From IMG/VR virus record IMGVR_UViG_3300036715_001203, positions 1 through 20,826 of that record: DNA of 20,826 nucleotides; one strand, written 5' to 3'. The first letter of the stretch is position 1. Each line of letters begins with the position of its first letter. Source of the stretch: a virus. A model generated the notes under the pieces. The model had not been told where the DNA came from and ran no database searches. It worked only from the letters and a program-made list of their open reading frames with translations. Position numbers and translations under genes: made by a program. Positions 5,161-10,848 of this stretch are shown piece after piece.

Positions 5161-5321
5161 TCCCTTAATTGTTCTCGTTTGAGGTTAATCAATCTGGTTA
5201 TGTCTCCATAAGATACGTAGCTACTTTGTCTTAAGTCTTCAAGTGAACCTGTCCATGCCTGAACGTGATTCAATGAAAGCAAGAGTTCAATTTCGATTTC
5301 CAATTTCTCATTCTCACTCAT
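5136..5321 (-). CDS. hypothetical small protein
   Basis: A 61-aa, largely helical and acidic protein (MSENEKLEIEIELLLSL at the start). Unrecognised. It is the first gene of a three-gene operon with strong overlaps. It begins 17 nt after an orphan tRNA 3' half, so the operon may be transcribed from the tRNA/HNH unit upstream. Confidence 0.6.
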   Translation of the reverse strand: MSENEKLEIEIELLLSLNHVQAWTGSLEDLRQSSYVSYGDITRLINLKREQLREWKLTMTH

Positions 5322-5338
5322 AACTTAAAACATTTAAG

Positions 5339-5366
5339 AGTCCCCAACTGGATTCGAACCAGTGAT
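5339..5366 (-). pseudogene. tRNA 3' half
   Basis: ACTGG-TTCGAAT-CCAGT is a perfect T arm, followed by TGGGGAC and discriminator T. Nothing upstream can form the anticodon arm; those bases are the last codons of the HNH gene (stop TAA at 5367-5369). The 3' acceptor strand pairs at 6 of 7 positions with the orphan 5' half at 6005-6011. Its 3' flank (GACTCTTAA) is shared with the intact tRNA-Cys at 5873. Confidence 0.7.
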
Positions 5367-5816
5367 TTATTTAACGTGTTCATACCACCAACCTAATTGT
5401 TTTGATGTTCGTATTCTATGATGATTAGCACATAGAACATCACACTTCTCAATTTCTTTTAGTATGCTATCCCAGTTATGATGATAAATCATTTGTGAGA
5501 TATTCAAAATTTTATCTTCTTGCTCTCTGTGGTCAAAATCTAAAACAATTGGATTTGATTCGTCGCAGACAATACAGTGATGCGTCTTAAAATATTCTAA
5601 TAGGTTCATACGATTCTCAGTCGTCTTAATTATTTTCCTATCGGTACTTCTCTTAACATACTCATCACGATACTTTTTATAGTGACCTTGTGGGTCTCTA
5701 TTATCCTTATAACATTCTTTACACTGCGAATGAAATTGATTTTTTAATTTCATTCGTATAAAAAAATCAGTTACATTTTTAACCTTACCGCATTTGCTAC
5801 ATTTTTTTGTTTCCAT
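5367..5816 (-). CDS. HNH homing endonuclease (zinc-ribbon type)
   Basis: A 149-aa protein starting METKKCSKCGK, a usual beginning for this phage family; an in-frame ATG 48 nt upstream is less likely because it would put the ATATTTAT motif inside the gene. Cys 6/9 and 32/35 form a zinc ribbon, Cys 81/84 a second knuckle, Asp-His at 95-96 (LDFDH) and CANHH at 129-133 the HNH core. The second Cys of the last knuckle is His, so zinc binding there may be weaker. It is bracketed by tRNA pieces: an intact tRNA-Cys upstream and a tRNA 3' half fused to its 3' end. Its overall plan resembles the other intact HNH in the window but without the HTH. Confidence 0.83.
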   Translation of the reverse strand: METKKCSKCGKVKNVTDFFIRMKLKNQFHSQCKECYKDNRDPQGHYKKYRDEYVKRSTDRKIIKTTENRMNLLEYFKTHHCIVCDESNPIVLDFDHREQEDKILNISQMIYHHNWDSILKEIEKCDVLCANHHRIRTSKQLGWWYEHVK

Positions 5817-5820
5817 GATA

Positions 5821-5828
5821 ATAAATAT
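5821..5828 (-). promoter_or_regulatory. ATATTTAT motif, copy 4
   Basis: The minus strand reads GATGATATTTATTATC here, only 4 nt before the chosen HNH ATG. At this spacing a promoter would give a nearly leaderless mRNA. The role is inferred. Confidence 0.35.
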
Positions 5829-5872
5829 CATCATGAACTGCAAAAAACGAATAAAGTTTTGCAATTATTAAG

Positions 5873-5961
5873 AGTCTACGGTCAGATTCGAACTGACAAG
5901 ATAGCTTTCGCTAAAAAAGGTTTTGCAGACCTTTGGTTTCAACCACTCACGCCACGTAGAC
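5873..5961 (-). tRNA. tRNA-Cys(GCA) with a long variable arm
   Basis: An 89-nt sequence with a perfect acceptor stem (GTCTACG/CGTAGAC) and discriminator U as in tRNA-Cys. Anticodon arm AAGGT-CTGCAAA-ACCTT gives GCA. The T arm GTCAG-TTCGAAT-CTGAC is perfect. Odd points: the variable region is about 18 nt with an AGC-GAAA-GCT hairpin, a class II feature not expected for Cys, and the D stem pairs poorly. It may be a Ser/Leu-type body carrying a Cys anticodon, or an eroded copy. Confidence 0.75.
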
Positions 5962-5971
5962 ATATTAAAGA

Positions 5972-6011
5972 ACTTGCAGACCGGCACCTTTGACCACTCA
6001 GCCATGGGGAT
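5972..6011 (-). pseudogene. tRNA-Cys-like 5' half
   Basis: ATCCCCA, TG, a D arm (GCTGAGTGGTCAAAGGT) and GCCGGT-CTGCAAG form the 5' half of a tRNA with a GCA anticodon. It stops after the anticodon loop, and the following bases do not supply ACCGGC. The acceptor strand matches the 3' half at 5340-5346 except for position 1 (A opposite C). Confidence 0.65.
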
Positions 6012-6025
6012 ATATCTTATCGAAG

Positions 6026-6098
6026 AGCACCTGAACGGGTTCGAACCGCTGTAATATGGTTTGCAGCCATACGCCTGTATCCACTCGGCCACACGTGC
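6026..6098 (-). tRNA. tRNA-Cys(GCA)
   Basis: A 73-nt class I tRNA. Acceptor GCACGTG/CAGGTGC has one G-G mismatch; discriminator U fits Cys. D arm GCC/GGC, anticodon arm TATGG-CTGCAAA-CCATA (GCA), T arm AGCGG-TTCGAAC-CCGTT. CCA is not encoded. It is the first tRNA of the leftward cluster, 2 nt past a rho-independent terminator. Confidence 0.88.
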
Positions 6099-6100
6099 AT

Positions 6101-6136
6101 AAAAAAACCCAGCCAAAAATTAATTAAGCTGGGTTT
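6101..6136 (-). terminator. rho-independent terminator
   Basis: AAACCCAGC and GCTGGGTTT form a perfect 9-bp stem with a 14-nt loop. On the minus strand it is followed by a T run (the complement of seven As at 6101-6107). It ends the small lipopeptide unit and separates it from the tRNA cluster. Confidence 0.85.
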
Positions 6137-6156
6137 AATGTTATTTTTATAAGTTA

Positions 6157-6237
6157 TTATAACACCAATAGTCCAGCCTTGCATGCCACAAGTAGCACAC
6201 ATAAACAAAGGACCAATATGTTGTTATTCTTTCTCAT
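6157..6237 (-). CDS. 26-aa putative lipopeptide
   Basis: A 26-codon frame, starting MRKNNNILVLCLCVLLVACK. It has a basic N-terminus, a hydrophobic core and a lipobox-like LVAC, so it could be a prolipoprotein with a very short mature part or a small membrane peptide. It sits between a near-consensus promoter (24 nt leader) and a terminator (21 nt after the stop), which is the main support for it being expressed. Small phage lipoproteins sometimes block superinfection, but nothing here shows that. Chance remains possible because of its length. Confidence 0.5.
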   Translation of the reverse strand: MRKNNNILVLCLCVLLVACKAGLLVL

Positions 6238-6256
6238 TACTTTTTGTTGTATTGTT

Positions 6257-6264
6257 ATAAATAT
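6257..6264 (-). promoter_or_regulatory. ATATTTAT motif, copy 5
   Basis: The minus strand reads GCTTATATTTATAAC, 19 nt before the lipopeptide ATG and 3 nt downstream of a -10 element, so it overlaps the expected transcription start. Confidence 0.35.
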
Positions 6265-6267
6265 AAG

Positions 6268-6298
6268 CAAATATACGAAAGGTTTTCTAAAAAGCAAA
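6268..6298 (-). promoter_or_regulatory. Bacteroidota-type promoter for the lipopeptide unit
   Basis: On the minus strand TTTG (6295-6298) is followed after 19 nt by TATATTTG (6268-6275), an exact fit to the Bacteroidota primary sigma consensus TTTG-N19-TAnnTTTG. The expected start is near 6261. Confidence 0.7.
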
Positions 6299-6304
6299 TT
6301 TTTC

Positions 6305-6757
6305 TTAAGCTTTTTTTGATATTTTTTTAAATGCCAAGAAATCCAAGGTAACCGCTCTGATGAATGTTTCGTCCTCAAGGTAGATGTAATCGATTGGTTT
6401 TACACCGGCTGAACGCTTCTTGGTTAGGGTATCTGAAAAGGTTATTGCAATGGAATCATAGACCCTTTCAAGCGTCTCACCATACAACACAACAAAGGCT
6501 GTATACAACGCATCCGCTTTCTGATAAAGGTATTCCTCACGGCTCAGTCGGTAAATGACATACGATTTCTTGTCTGGTGTTGTTTGTGTTAATAAGCTGC
6601 ATCCAAGCTTAGGGGATTCCCCGTGCAAAAGGGTCTTAGCGAGGTCATCTCGTGGGTCATCGCTGGTTAGGTCTAATTCTGCTCTGATTAATGGCTCTCT
6701 GTCGCCAATGTGGTCGCCGAACCTTGATTGGTAGGCAATCTTTACTGAAGATTTCAT
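6305..6757 (-). CDS. hypothetical protein
   Basis: A 150-aa protein starting MKSSVKIAYQSRFGDHIG. An in-frame ATG 60 nt upstream lies within the palindromic promoter and before the expected transcription start, so the inner ATG is chosen. There are no recognised domains. Motifs that may help a search: a charged stretch with DLTSDDPRDDL near the N-terminus and YIYLEDETFIRAVTLDFLAF near the C-terminus. It is the first gene after a strong predicted promoter with an operator-like palindrome, so it is probably regulated. Confidence 0.7.
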   Translation of the reverse strand: MKSSVKIAYQSRFGDHIGDREPLIRAELDLTSDDPRDDLAKTLLHGESPKLGCSLLTQTTPDKKSYVIYRLSREEYLYQKADALYTAFVVLYGETLERVYDSIAITFSDTLTKKRSAGVKPIDYIYLEDETFIRAVTLDFLAFKKISKKA

Positions 6758-6810
6758 ATAATGGTTGTAAGCTATTTTTGGTCCGCCACAATGGGTCTGG
6801 ACTAACTCAC

Positions 6811-6845
6811 ATTTCAAATATAGGACTATATTTGAAATAAGTCAA
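6811..6845 (-). promoter_or_regulatory. promoter overlapping a perfect 28-bp palindrome
   Basis: Positions 6811-6838 form an inverted repeat with 13-bp arms (ATTTCAAATATAG and its complement) around a GA centre. On the minus strand TTGAC at 6841-6845 lies about 17-20 nt before TATATTTG at 6815-6822, a Bacteroidota-type promoter whose -10 element is inside the palindrome. The arrangement is typical of an operator for a dimeric repressor. The other arm also contains a TATATTTG on the plus strand. Confidence 0.65.
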
Positions 6846-6849
6846 GTCC

Positions 6850-7404
6850 TTATATATTATTCACGAAATTTATGGTATTTCCAATCTTCTCCATTGTGAA
6901 ATTGGCTGGTGTGAATTTGGTCGCAAAATAGGTATACATCTTGGTACGGCCAGTATCATCACCTGTCTCGACTTCACCCTTCTGCTTTTCTGCTATTCCC
7001 CTGATTTCAAGCTTACCCAGATTGGTTACCCTTGTTACAAAATTCTTGGCGTAATATCTCAGGAAAGCTGGGATTATACCCTGAAAAATAGTGGACATCT
7101 TGATAAATACGGTCTTCATATTGTTGGTCTTTTCCAATTTAAAATTACTCACAAAAGTAACGGAATAATCAAATAATGTACGACCCTTAACCTCTCTTTT
7201 CTTGATACCCTTGAAATGAACAAGAACATTCTCATCGCCAGCCTCAAAGGTGTAGAAAACTTCCTGAAGTACCGGCATACCTCTAACTGAGGTTGCACTT
7301 TCATCTGACATCTCAAACGGAGCTATCTGACTATCGCCAAGTTCCTGTAACATGGTCTGCTCTTGGAGAGCTTCTTTTAAAAGGGATTTAATCATTGATT
7401 TCAT
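6850..7404 (-). CDS. hypothetical protein
   Basis: A 184-aa protein starting MKSMIKSLLKEALQEQ; a further upstream ATG would place the ATATTTAT motif inside the gene. The N-terminal helix MIKSLLKEAL is a start I have seen on many proteins of large phages, including structural ones, but the rest is not recognised. The middle is beta-rich (VFYTFEAGDENVLVHFKGI) and the end is alpha/beta. No catalytic motif is seen. The stop lies 5 nt before the promoter of the next gene. Confidence 0.7.
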   Translation of the reverse strand: MKSMIKSLLKEALQEQTMLQELGDSQIAPFEMSDESATSVRGMPVLQEVFYTFEAGDENVLVHFKGIKKREVKGRTLFDYSVTFVSNFKLEKTNNMKTVFIKMSTIFQGIIPAFLRYYAKNFVTRVTNLGKLEIRGIAEKQKGEVETGDDTGRTKMYTYFATKFTPANFTMEKIGNTINFVNNI

Positions 7405-7408
7405 ACCA

Positions 7409-7416
7409 ATAAATAT
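7409..7416 (-). promoter_or_regulatory. ATATTTAT motif, copy 6
   Basis: The minus strand reads GTCAATATTTATTGGT, 4 nt before the chosen ATG, in the 41-nt gap between two divergent genes. Confidence 0.4.
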
Positions 7417-7445
7417 TGACAAATCCAAGCTTTTTCATTAAATTA

Positions 7446-7775
7446 ATGAAAATCATGAAAAAAGGGTACGTATATCTTTTGCTTGAAGTTAACCAGCACG
7501 GTGAGGAATACCACAAGATAGGGATTTCCATAAATCACCCTGAATTGAGGGTTAAACAGCTCCAGACGGGGAATCCTAACCTTATACGTGTCCTGTCCTT
7601 CTATGAATCGGTTAATTTCAAAAAGGTGGAGCGCTTGATGCATGCGAGATATCTCCGAACCTTGGCCGAGAATGAGTGGTTTAATCTGACCGATGAAGAA
7701 GTACTCAATTTCATTCCTACATGCAAAAAGGTTGACGAAACCGTCAACCTTCTAAAGGATAATCCTTTCTTTTAA
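7446..7775 (+). CDS. T5orf172/MUG113-domain protein (GIY-YIG superfamily)
   Basis: A 109-aa protein on the plus strand. GYVYLLLEVNQHG near the start and YHKIGIS about 17 residues later are the two strands of the T5orf172/MUG113 branch of the GIY-YIG fold. RVKQLQTGNP, an E-x-x-M-H-x-R-Y helix and ENEWFNL follow in the family order. The branch is widespread in phages and selfish genes, and its members are suspected nucleases. It is one of two plus-strand coding sequences here (the other is an HNH remnant), which suggests separate acquisition as a mobile gene. An alternative ATG is 9 nt further in (MKKGYVYLL). Its stop overlaps the end of the convergent S24-like gene by 4 nt. Confidence 0.8.
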   Translation: MKIMKKGYVYLLLEVNQHGEEYHKIGISINHPELRVKQLQTGNPNLIRVLSFYESVNFKKVERLMHARYLRTLAENEWFNLTDEEVLNFIPTCKKVDETVNLLKDNPFF

Positions 7776-8062
7776 AGCACCTCAATAACCTTCCCATAAA
7801 CGTTCTTGGTCCAGCCATTGATGTTGCCCCTATTATTTGCTATCTGGCACCCCTTAACATCATTCTTGGCATTTACCAGATGTGTAAAAAATCTTCCTTT
7901 CACCTTGCAGTAGACTATATCACCGACCTCAACCTCTTCCCATGTCGCCGGTGCTACCCGATGCTCTTGACCCGACCTTATTAGCGGAACCATTGAATTC
8001 CCCTTCTCACTGGTGGTTACTGTTTCACCATTCTGTAGCTTCTCTAATTTATAGTTTCGCAT
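7772..8062 (-). CDS. S24/S26 peptidase-like protein
   Basis: A 96-aa protein with the LexA/signal peptidase fold signature: GNSMVPLIRSG at residues 21-31, where Ser23 corresponds to the nucleophile of SMxPxI, then VGDIVYCKVKGRFFTHLV at about 46-63. The Lys of the usual Ser-Lys dyad is not obvious. THLV matches the place of HRV in Sec11-type enzymes, so a Ser-His arrangement is possible. There is no membrane anchor and no DNA-binding domain, so it is neither a full signal peptidase nor a LexA. Stand-alone versions occur in phages with unknown roles. It overlaps the upstream nucleotidyltransferase gene by 14 nt. Confidence 0.7.
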   Translation of the reverse strand: MRNYKLEKLQNGETVTTSEKGNSMVPLIRSGQEHRVAPATWEEVEVGDIVYCKVKGRFFTHLVNAKNDVKGCQIANNRGNINGWTKNVYGKVIEVL

Positions 8063-9002
8063 CTTGTTTCGGTAGTTCTATGTCGCTGCCCATGAGATAA
8101 AGATTGAACAAGGCATAGTTTCCAGTTTCATCATTTTCCATAATGATGTCATCGTAAGCCATGTTATGGAAATCAGTAATCCATTGCTTGAAGCCATCCA
8201 TGGCCTTGCCAAGATTCTTTCCACTCAGACCGTACCTTTCCATAACTATTCCACCATTGAACTTGGCCTTCAGGTAAAGTTCCCTGCAATGTTCGTATTC
8301 CAACCTCTTGATTTCAATGTCCATCTTAGCTTCAGGAAAGGTTTCCTTGATGAGCTTAAGAAAGACAGTCTTATCTTCAGGTACTGGACATTCATGTTCT
8401 TCGTCTGCCGCATACTTTTGAATCCATTCAAGGAATGACTTATAAGAAGCACGTTTCGCATTACGGTCACGGTTGATTTTATTCAATGATTCCAATTGGA
8501 ACATCTTCCAGTTAAAGAACGGTGATTCAGCAATGAAAACAAAGATGTCTTCAAGAGTCCAGAACCCATGACGGTACCTTTCGTAGTCCAACCCAAGGAA
8601 CTTAAAAATCTTCGGATAGTCCATTGAAACAGGAATCTTCCCGATGTTTTGTCCCTTGAATTGATGCTCGTACCAAAGACCTTCTTGTCCATACTTCAAA
8701 CCGAACCTGTGGGCCAGTCTTCCGATATAGTTACCAAGGTCATTGTATGAAAAATACATCAGGCTGGTATTATAAAACTTCCTTTCGGTATCAATCAGGT
8801 CTACTTGCAATTCCTTATAATCAAAGGACCAGCAATCACCATTATTGAAAATTTCATTTGGCTTGAAGGTTTCTTCAATGTATTCTTTCATGTTCAGTCT
8901 CGGCTCCCGGAGAACCAAGATGTCCGCATCACCGAATGATGGCTTTGAACCGTAGAATTTGGGCATGTCTACCCTCATGAAATCCTTTCTCAGAATTTCC
9001 AT
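8049..9002 (-). CDS. minimal nucleotidyltransferase (pol beta superfamily)
   Basis: A 317-aa protein when started at the first ATG. YGSKPSFGDADILV (residues 17-30) fits the GS...DxD signature with Asp25 and Asp27 as metal ligands, and LQVDLI (about 65-70) supplies the third Asp68. The C-terminal part is helical. In this superfamily the reaction is NMP transfer to RNA, protein or small molecules; the substrate here is unknown. The frame stays open upstream for 26 more codons that read GGRALKNTPTRRYERAEF and on into MEIL, which looks like the conserved N-terminus of related phage proteins, but the codon where Met is expected is ATA (9078-9080). The true protein may thus be 343 aa from a non-AUG start. 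Confidence 0.75.
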   Translation of the reverse strand: MEILRKDFMRVDMPKFYGSKPSFGDADILVLREPRLNMKEYIEETFKPNEIFNNGDCWSFDYKELQVDLIDTERKFYNTSLMYFSYNDLGNYIGRLAHRFGLKYGQEGLWYEHQFKGQNIGKIPVSMDYPKIFKFLGLDYERYRHGFWTLEDIFVFIAESPFFNWKMFQLESLNKINRDRNAKRASYKSFLEWIQKYAADEEHECPVPEDKTVFLKLIKETFPEAKMDIEIKRLEYEHCRELYLKAKFNGGIVMERYGLSGKNLGKAMDGFKQWITDFHNMAYDDIIMENDETGNYALFNLYLMGSDIELPKQDAKL

Positions 9003-9104
9003 GATTTCGTAGCTGATGTCTTCAAATTCAGCACGTTCGTAGCGTCTTGTCGGTGTATTTTTTAGTGCTCTTCCGCCTATAGTTGTAGACTGTTGTTGAC
9101 AGCC

Positions 9105-9110
9105 CCTCCT
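9105..9110 (-). promoter_or_regulatory. perfect Shine-Dalgarno sequence without a start codon at normal distance
   Basis: AGGAGG on the minus strand lies 24 nt before the ATA codon that begins the conserved nucleotidyltransferase N-terminus. No ATG, GTG or TTG lies 5-10 nt downstream. Strong SD sites are rare in this window, so it may mark a lost start. Confidence 0.4.
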
Positions 9111-9256
9111 TATTTAATTCGTTTAATAATAATTTTTCTATTTCTAAATTCTTGTCTCAATTTGTTAACACAAATTCCAAAGATATCAGATAATTCCTCA
9201 AAACTTCTCTTATCAATTTCTCTGGTTCTAAATATGTAGAAAAAATAAAAAAACAT
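9110..9256 (-). CDS. 48-aa hypothetical, possible remnant
   Basis: A 48-codon frame between the 2H-like gene and the nucleotidyltransferase gene. The first nine residues are aromatic and hydrophobic; the rest (EIDKRSFEELSDIFGICVNK, then a basic tail) looks like a helix-turn-helix DNA-binding unit such as those at the ends of homing endonucleases. Its stop overlaps the AGGAGG. It may be a real small protein or debris of an inserted gene that damaged the neighbour's start. Confidence 0.35.
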   Translation of the reverse strand: MFFYFFYIFRTREIDKRSFEELSDIFGICVNKLRQEFRNRKIIIKRIK

Positions 9257-9263
9257 CGAACAC

Positions 9264-9785
9264 TCAAAGAATAAGTCCAGATTGTATTAATTCATGAATA
9301 TATCTGGAATGGCCCTCATTCTTTTCATTGGCGTATCCTAAGCTCAAATGAAGTCCGTAGTAAGGCTTTCCCAATCCAAGCTCGTTACGTATGCCTTGAA
9401 GCTTATCCCGGCTCTCTGGGCTTACATTAAGCCACCAGTGCTTAGCATCGGTCCTTGGAGAAAGCTCCAGCATCAACGGAATGATTTTCTTGTCCCATTT
9501 GGCCTTGGTTTCGTCCCAAAGGATATCAACCTCATTCAGGTCCCGTTGGCCATTGAGGGTCATGTCCAGTGCTCTGTCATTAATGAATGAAATGTGTGCG
9601 CCACGCAGGGGTTTGTTAAGAATAAGATTGAAACGCTTTTTTATGAACCAAGCGTAGTATTCAGAAACATCACCGTCAAGAAAGACCATGGCTATCCGCT
9701 TCCAAGAGGCTTGGGAGTTGTGCTTTTTCGTCATGTTCCTTGGCTCGAAGCCAATCTTTCCAATAAGGGTTATTTTGTCGCTCAT
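9264..9785 (-). CDS. 2H phosphoesterase-like protein
   Basis: A 173-aa protein with two HxS motifs separated by about 80 residues: GAHISF (His64, Ser66) and GLHLSLG (His146, Ser148). Two HxS/T motifs define the 2H phosphoesterase superfamily (LigT/ThpR, CPDase, and phage Acb1). Such enzymes open 2',3'-cyclic phosphates or cleave 2'-5' bonds; Acb1 degrades CBASS cyclic nucleotides. The sequence does not tell which. With two RNA ligases in the window, RNA end repair is attractive. The start is uncertain: the ATG at 9785 overlaps the upstream gene by 110 nt, and Met18 (9734) would reduce this to 59 nt and still keep the first beta strand (WKRIAMVFL). Confidence 0.7.
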   Translation of the reverse strand: MSDKITLIGKIGFEPRNMTKKHNSQASWKRIAMVFLDGDVSEYYAWFIKKRFNLILNKPLRGAHISFINDRALDMTLNGQRDLNEVDILWDETKAKWDKKIIPLMLELSPRTDAKHWWLNVSPESRDKLQGIRNELGLGKPYYGLHLSLGYANEKNEGHSRYIHELIQSGLIL

Positions 9786-10290
9786 TTATCCATTCATTGT
9801 AGGTCATTTCATAAAAACAAAAACCATTTTTAATCCCATCAGGTTCCATCTCGTTTTCTTCCATGAGTCTGAACCCCAAGGCTTTCATGAAGGGAATCAG
9901 CTCCTTTATGTATCTTAATTTAAGAAGACCTGCCGGATTTAGGTCAACTAGTTCGTATTCATGAAATTCAAAATACTTAAGAATGCCATTTTTCATATAG
10001 TTGACAATCTCATGCTTGTATTGCGAAGTTATGAAAAGTTCTTCAGAATACGGCAAGTTATCTCCAATTTTTTCCCTGTATAGGTCAGTAGAATAGTTTT
10101 CGTTGTCGAATCCATTGTTTAATAACCAATCCTTTATGATTAAATAAACATCGTATTCCCTCATACCAAAAAAGAGTTCAATGTTCGGTCCGATATCAGA
10201 TATAAATTGTGGTTGACCTTCGGTTGTGTAGATTCCGAGGTCTTTTATGTAGTAGTTCCTGTTAAGATATTTAAAGATTATCTCATTCAT
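9676..10290 (-). CDS. hypothetical protein, paralogue of the next gene
   Basis: A 204-aa protein. It resembles the upstream gene product: YLNRNYYIKDLGIYT (about 8-22) against YLDKRYFINEHRFYT, and near the end NPYWKDWL against NPYWKEWV, with similar lengths between. The final 15-20 residues extend past the paralogue's end and lie over the 2H-like gene, so this tail may be a late addition from a lost stop codon. No known domain was recognised. The start overlaps the previous gene by 8 nt. Confidence 0.7.
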   Translation of the reverse strand: MNEIIFKYLNRNYYIKDLGIYTTEGQPQFISDIGPNIELFFGMREYDVYLIIKDWLLNNGFDNENYSTDLYREKIGDNLPYSEELFITSQYKHEIVNYMKNGILKYFEFHEYELVDLNPAGLLKLRYIKELIPFMKALGFRLMEENEMEPDGIKNGFCFYEMTYNEWINERQNNPYWKDWLRAKEHDEKAQLPSLLEADSHGLS

Positions 10291-10840
10291 CGCCTTGTTT
10301 TAAAACCCATTCCTTCCAGTAGGGATTCTTTTTTCGTTCTTCGAGAATATCCGAATAGTTCATCGATACCAAGAATTGTCTTGGTGAATAACCGAAATCT
10401 GAATACTCAGCTCTGCTTCTGGTGTAACCAATACATCTCAAGATACCAAGAAAATCATCAATTACGGTTAACCTTCCCCTGTAATAAGTAAGGATTGAAG
10501 ATTGCAGGTCGTCTATGATTTCATCAATAAGATAGTTGATGAGTTCTCTATTGGAATTGATATGAATGTATTCCCTGAAGTCTGGGGACCAAGCTATGTC
10601 CAGCTTGTGCTTATGATAAGCCATATGCCAAGCGTCCTTGACCATTCCATTTGAAAATGCCCATGACCTCAGTGTTCTTCTACAGAACTCAAAGTCATAG
10701 GCAAATATCATTGTGATGTCTTTTGTGATTTCAAGGCCCCACTCAGGCTCTTTTTCGAACTTGGTGTAAAATCTATGCTCATTAATAAAATAACGTTTAT
10801 CAAGGTACTTAACAATTTGAGGGTCGTCAGTGATAATCAT
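10283..10840 (-). CDS. hypothetical protein, paralogue of its downstream neighbour
   Basis: A 185-aa protein beginning MIITDDPQIVKYLDKRYF. It shares an N-terminal YL[ND][RK]x-Y-[YF]-I block and a C-terminal NPYWK[DE]W block with the next gene, so the pair arose by tandem duplication. The middle has conserved aromatic positions but I cannot assign a fold. The ATG is 8 nt after a TATAAT box, so the transcript would be almost leaderless if that promoter is used. Confidence 0.7.
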   Translation of the reverse strand: MIITDDPQIVKYLDKRYFINEHRFYTKFEKEPEWGLEITKDITMIFAYDFEFCRRTLRSWAFSNGMVKDAWHMAYHKHKLDIAWSPDFREYIHINSNRELINYLIDEIIDDLQSSILTYYRGRLTVIDDFLGILRCIGYTRSRAEYSDFGYSPRQFLVSMNYSDILEERKKNPYWKEWVLKQGDE

Positions 10841-10848
10841 ATATTATA

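Noticed and set aside
4482-5366. Group I or other introns in tRNA genes as the reason for the tRNA halves
   Set aside because: Self-splicing introns should leave halves whose anticodon stems match. They do not here, and whole tRNAs and genes lie between the halves.
65-7416. T4-like late promoters (TATAAATA)
   Set aside because: The related 8-mer ATAAATAT is on the plus strand, whereas all the genes it precedes are on the minus strand; in the coding direction it reads ATATTTAT.
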